From NCBI GenBank assembly GCA_963693285.1, contig OY848921.1, positions 3,963,497-4,027,496 on the forward strand: a stretch of 64,000 nt of DNA, written 5' to 3'. The notes under the pieces are model-generated. The model saw only the letters and a program-made list of their open reading frames with translations. It did no database searches and had not been told where the DNA came from. The position numbers were made by a program, and so were the translations under genes. The stretch comes from Xestospongia muta. Its lineage: Eukaryota > Porifera > Demospongiae > Haplosclerida > Petrosiidae. Shown piece after piece: positions 58,871 through 64,000 of the stretch. The number at the start of each line of letters is the position of its first letter. Position 1 is the stretch's first letter.

Positions 58871-59890
58871 GAGTAAAATAAAACAGAACTTAAATAAAGT
58901 AAAATAGACAAATTTTATACATTTAGAGATTATTGTACTACATTATGTCAAGGGATGGCACCAAGTACTCAAGACGTTTTACTGTTTAGCTAAATAAAGC
59001 ACTTTTTAATGGTTTGAAGACCTGTAAAGGTTATGTTAAACAGGGCTCAGTGCTTCTGCTTAAAGACTAAAATTATACTACGAGATAGAAGTTATTACAT
59101 TTTAAATAGTAAAAAAAGTAAACAAGTGTCCGTGGTTTAGCACAGGGTTATTAATTAAGTGTTTGTGTTGAACCCTTTTTTAAAAGTGCTTTATCTATGC
59201 TTCATTATATCAAACTTTAAGTATAATAGAACTAAAATGGCCCTTGAAAGATAAAATAATTTTTTTCTTAAGACATCACGTAAAAACAACATGATGAAAA
59301 TCATGACTATCTGGACTATGTAAATGGCATCTTTCAAAAAGATGTAATCAATCTGACAAAATTCACTATGGAACATTGTAGTGTAAGCATCATCATTGGT
59401 AAAAGAGAGAAGGAGGAAGAATTCTCAATAAACTGATTATATTGCTAACATCAAAAAGGTCAAATATGTATTATCTAATAATAATAATTATCGATCTACA
59501 TCAATAGAAGCTATTGGAGAAAACAATCTTCAAAACTTGCTAGATGATCATCAGTCATCTTTTATATCAACAACTTAATTGGAGAGGTGTGGCTATTACT
59601 TTTATCTAAACTCTATTACTATTTCATCTCATTTCTTTGGTTACATATCTGTTATACTGTACTATGTTAATGTAAATCTTACAAAGAGGATCTACTCCTT
59701 TGTAACAATATCTCATTGTTAATGTAGTACAATTGCATTATAAAATTTGTTAAGTCAGGTACATTACTTTTCTATCATTATAATGTCTAATCTATTTCTT
59801 CTCTCATAGTTAACACCAATTCACACAACTAAAAATACATTATAAAAACAAGACCAAAAAAACAAACTGCAGTGTAAAATACACTAACTG
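58870..59890. other. Intron, no gene
   Basis: AT-rich, no repeat unit of the array and no ankyrin coding piece seen. Confidence 0.5.
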
Positions 59891-59896
59891 AATTAC

Positions 59897-59995
59897 CTTA
59901 GTAACAACATTGATATCAGCTACATGGTTAACTAATACTTCAACAACATGTACATCTCCTTTATCACTTGCATAATGAAGGGCTGTCCATCCAGT
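59897..59995 (-). CDS. Ankyrin-repeat exon
   Basis: 99 bp, phase 0, CAATAG|ACTGGA to ACTAAG|GTAATT. Encodes TGWTALHYASDKGDVHVVEV LVNHVADINVVTK, a well-conserved ankyrin repeat (TALHYA, VV-LV, ADIN). It lies between the two duplicated exon units. Confidence 0.8.
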
Positions 59996-60767
59996 CTATT
60001 GTAAAACAAACAAACTGTAAATTGTATAATATCATTACTAAAATCTAAACTAATTGTATAAACATATTCTGATCACAATAAACTGTTTCTATCTGTCCAC
60101 TTTGTCACGTAAAACATACTAGTCATACATTGTGTACATAGTAATAATATTATAAATGTACTGTATATGAGTGTAAAAAGCAATATAAGTGACTGTTTAA
60201 CAAGACACAAACAGAACATTTTTTGGAGTTAGGCCTAAACTAGCTAGGAACATATAGCTCATCATATTAAGTTATATGTTAATTTAAAGATATTAGTGGA
60301 CAAACAGGAAGTCATTACCTCAACATACAAATACCTATACTGGTATCTAACAATAAGCAGTAGATTACAAATATAGTTTCTATAATAATCACTGTTTCTG
60401 TATTTTCTATTACAATAAAACAACTTAAAACTCAACAATTTATTAAGTTACATCATGAGCTTTACTACTAAAGTTGTATGTGCTACTACACTGATCATTG
60501 AAAAAGTTTTTAAAAAGACGTTTATCATCTCTTGCTTCCATTAGATGGAAAACTGATTGATGTACAAGCAATGAAAGGAACATTTATCACTTTTTATCAA
60601 TTATTATAAGAGATTTATTATTATATTATCATTATTATATTACATACTCTTAAAAACAATTAAACCTTTATATAACACATAATTACAGTCTTTTAAGGAC
60701 AAACAACTTGCTTTTATACTTCAGTTATAAACAGTTTATGAAATAAGATAAGTATGTGAACACTTAC

Positions 60768-60866
60768 ATTGTTAACATGGTCTAGGTTGGCTCCTTTCTG
60801 CAATAAAAGCAATACAACATCTTTGTGTCCATTAATTACTGCTAACATGAATGGAGTAGACCCCTC
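60768..60866 (-). CDS. Ankyrin-repeat exon, duplicate of 56,746-56,844
   Basis: 99 bp, phase 0, same borders as its twin. Encodes EGSTPFMLAVINGHKDVVLL LLQKGANLDHVNN. The near-identity at silent and intronic sites indicates a recent event or gene conversion. Further exons, if any, lie upstream beyond the array. Confidence 0.85.
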
Positions 60867-60965
60867 CTGGAAATATTATGATAACACATTAGTAAAATAC
60901 ATCAAAACAGACGTAAAATAACAACATTGTATTACATAATCTTGGATATTGTATTACATTATATC

Positions 60966-63900
60966 ACACTTACCAACTATTATATTTTAGAGGACACATC
61001 AAGATGACAAGTATTCACAGCGTAGTAAATTTGTAGAAAAACAACAATATAGCAAATAAAATCACAACATTGTACTACATTAGTTCAGAAATTACACTAC
61101 ATTATATCACACTTACCGACTATTATATTTTAGAGGACACATCAAGATGACAAGTATTCACAGCGTAGTAAATTTGTAGAAAAAAAACAATATAGTAAAT
61201 AAAATTACAATATTGTACTACATAAGCTTAGAAATTATACTACATTATATCACACTTACCTGCTATTATATTTAAGAGGACACATCAAGATGACAAGTAT
61301 TCACAGCGTAGTAAATTTGTAGAAAAACAACAATATAGTAAATAAAATCAGAACATTGTACTACATTAGCTCAGAAATTATACTACATTATATCACACTT
61401 ACCCGCTAATATATTTTAGAGGACACATCATATTGACAAGTATTCACAGTGTAGTAAATTTGTAGAAAAACAACAATATAGTAAATAAAATCACAACATT
61501 GTACTACATAAACTTAGAAATTACACTACATTATATCACACTTACCCGCTATTATATTTTAGAGGACACATCGAGATGACAAGTATTCACAGCATAGTAA
61601 ATTTGTAGAAAAACAACAATATAGTAAATAAAATCACAACATTGTACTACATTAGCTCAGAAATTATACTACATTATATCACACTTACCCACTATTATAT
61701 TTTAGAGGACACATCAAGATGACAAGTTTTCACAGCATAGTAAATTTGTAGAAAAACAACAATATAGTAAATAAAATCACAACATTGTACTACATTAGCT
61801 CAGAAATTATACTACATTATATCACACTTACCAACTATTATATTTTAGAGGACACATCAAGATGACAAGTATTCACAGCGTAGTAAATTTGTAGAAAAAC
61901 AACAATATAGTAAGTAAAATTACAACATTGTACTACATAAACTTAGAAATTATACTACATTATATCACACTTACTGACTATTATATTTTAGAGGACACAT
62001 CAAGATGACAAGTATTCACAGCATAGTAAATTTGCAGAAAAACAACAATATAGTAAATAAAATCACAACATTGTACTATATTAGCTCAGAAATTATACTA
62101 CATTATATCACACTTACAGGCTATTATATTTTAGAGGACACATCAAGATGACAAGTATTCACAACGTAGTAAATTTGTAGAAAAACAACAATATAGTAAA
62201 TAAAATCACAGCATTGTACAACATTAGCTCAGAAATTATACTACATTATATCACACTTACCGACTATTATATTTTAAAGGACACATCAAGATGACAAGTA
62301 TTCACAGCATAGTAAATTTGTAGAAAAACAAAAATATAGTAAATAAAATCACAACATTGTACTACATTAGCTCAGAAATTATACTAAATTATATCACACT
62401 TACCTGCTATTATATTTTAGAGGACACATCAAGATGACAAGTATTCACAGCGTAGTAAATTTGTAGAAAAACAACAATATAGTAAATAAAATGTCAACAT
62501 CGTACTACATTAGCTCAGAATTATACTACATTATATCACACTTACCGACTATTATATTTTAGAGGACACATCAAGATGACAATTAATCACAGCGTAGTAA
62601 ATTTGTAGAAAAAAAACAATATAGTAAATAAAATCACAACATTGTACTACATAAACTTAGAAATTATACTACATTATATCACACTTACCGACTATTTTAT
62701 TTTAGAGGACACATTAAGATGACAAGTATTCACAGCATAGTAAATTTGTAGAAAAACAACAATATAGTAAATAAAATCACAACATCATACTACATTAGCT
62801 CAGAATTATACTACATTATATCACACTTACTGGCTATTATATTTTAGAGGACACATAAGATGACAAGTATTCACAGTGTAGTAAATTTGTAGAAAAATTA
62901 CAATATAGTAAATAAAATTACAACATCGTACTACATTAGCTCAGAATTATACTACATTATATCACACTTACCGACTATTACATTTTAGAGGACACATCAA
63001 GATGACAAGCATTTACAGAGTAGTAAATTTGTAGGAAAACAACAATATAGTAAATAAAATCACAACATTATACTAGATTTGTTCAGAAATTATACTACAT
63101 TATATCCCACTTACCAACTATTATATTTTAGAGGACACATCAAGATGACAAGTATTCACACCGTAGTAAATTTGTAGAAAAACAACAATATAGTAAATAA
63201 AATCACAACATTGTACTACATAAGCTCAGAAATTATACTACATTGTATCACACTTACCAACTATTATATTTAAGAGGACACATCAAGATGACAAGTATTC
63301 ACAGCGTAGTAAATTTGTAGAAAAATTACAATATAGTAAATAAAATTACAACATCGTACTACATTAGCTTAGAAATTATACTACATTATATCACACTTAC
63401 CGACTATTATATTTTAGAGGACACATCAAGATGACAAGCATTTACAGAGTAGTAAATTTGTACGAAAACAACAATATAGTAAATAAAATCACAACATTAT
63501 ACTAGATTTGTTCAGAAATTATACTACATTATATCACACTTACCGACTATTATATTTTAGAGGACACATCAAGATGACAAGTATTCACAGCGTAGTAAAT
63601 TTGTAGAAAAACAACAATATAGTAAATAAAATCACAACATTGTACTACATAAGCTCAGAAATTATACTACATTGTATCACACTTACCAACTATTATATTT
63701 AAGAGGACACATCAAGATGACAAGTAATCACAGTGTAGTAAATTTGTAGAAAAACAACAATATAGTTAATAAAATCACAACATTGTACTACATAAACTTA
63801 GAAATTATACTACATTATATCACACTTACCGACTATTATATTTTAGAGGACACATAAATAAAGATGACAAGTATTCACAGCATAGTAAATTTGTAGAAAA

Positions 63901-64000
63901 ATTACAATATAGTAAATAAAATTACAACATCATACTACATTAGCTCAGAAATTATACTACATTATATCACACTTACCAACTATTATATTTAAAAGGACAC
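60966..64000. repeat. 143-bp tandem repeat array 2 (at least 22 copies, runs off the window)
   Basis: Same unit as array 1, starting at 60,966 with near-constant 143-bp spacing and continuing past 64,000. A higher-order repeat is visible: a variant carrying GACAAGCATTTACAGAGTAG and ACTAGATTTGTTCAG occurs at 63,004 and again at 63,433, exactly 429 bp (three units) apart, with similar neighbours. This points to expansion by multi-unit unequal exchange. Confidence 0.95.

Larger units (their letters stand above)
56585..60966. repeat. Duplicated unit: intron, ankyrin exon and start of 143-bp array
   Basis: 60,600-60,966 repeats 56,585-56,943 in the same order: TTATTATAAGAGATTTATTA, the exon, TCCTGGAAATATTATGATAA, then the first array unit. 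Copies differ by a few percent and by a short insertion near 60,676. The array probably travelled with the exon. Confidence 0.85.

Noticed and set aside
56943..64000. CRISPR array
   Set aside because: The 143-bp units are contiguous tandem repeats without unique spacers, in a eukaryotic genome.

Overview
Origin: the window looks like nuclear DNA of an early-branching animal, most likely a demosponge (Amphimedon-like). It is AT-rich and CpG-poor. Introns are short with GT-AG borders, exons hold single ankyrin repeats in phase 0, and there are Roc-COR and death-fold architectures, a fibrinogen-like secreted protein, FN3 remnants, and many decaying DNA transposons (hAT, pogo/Tigger, rva_4 integrase, THAP). 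There is no operon logic, no rRNA or tRNA gene and no CRISPR array. The species is an inference from family content. || Layout: 1-7 kb has a lone acidic first exon (minus, 1.5-1.7 kb), a broken integrase-core (rva_4) gene (3.5-4.9 kb) and a CARD-like exon (6.2-6.5 kb, minus). 7.1-9.7 kb is a decayed partial duplicate of the ankyrin-Roc-COR gene whose better copy lies at 39.7-45.9 kb. 9.8-13.7 kb is a nested transposon: a ZBED-type hAT element split by a Ulp1/PHD gene, itself split by a Myb/SANT-like fragment, with a palindromic TATCCTAGGATA repeat at one edge. 17.7-19.6 kb and 25.3-27.8 kb are two copies of a unit carrying fibrinogen-like secreted genes; only one gene (25.3-26.5 kb, 408 aa) is intact. 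20.4-21.3 kb is a short element with 11-bp inverted ends. 21.85-22.55 kb is a pogo remnant, followed by a striking array of about eight exon-like ~51-bp units (22.6-23.4 kb). 30.35-31.61 kb is a nearly complete Tigger element with long TIRs and TA target duplication. 32.8 and 34.1-35.2 kb are MITE-like and fold-back elements; 35.3-36.05 kb is a broken FN3 gene; 38.0-38.3 kb has a Cys-rich ORF and a THAP remnant. || The main host gene is on the minus strand: ankyrin repeats, Roc GTPase, COR, linker exons, C-terminal Death domain, stop at 39,729. Ankyrin exons at 56.5-60.9 kb on the same strand may be its 5' part. If so, a ~10 kb intron holds an antisense hAT transposon (48.6-51.2 kb, one premature stop), a Gypsy gag/RT fragment and a second dead hAT (52.3-54.4 kb), plus an ~840-bp tandem duplication (54.9-56.4 kb). 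The introns upstream of two duplicated ankyrin exons are filled by 143-bp tandem repeats (about 14 and at least 22 copies). || Working together: the Roc-COR/Death protein would act as an intracellular adaptor GTPase in apoptotic or innate-immune type signalling, with ankyrin repeats binding partners; the fibrinogen-like protein would be secreted. Most other coding sequence is transposon debris. Several broken reading frames share the same lesion, TGA at a family-conserved Arg position, as expected from deamination of methylated CpG.
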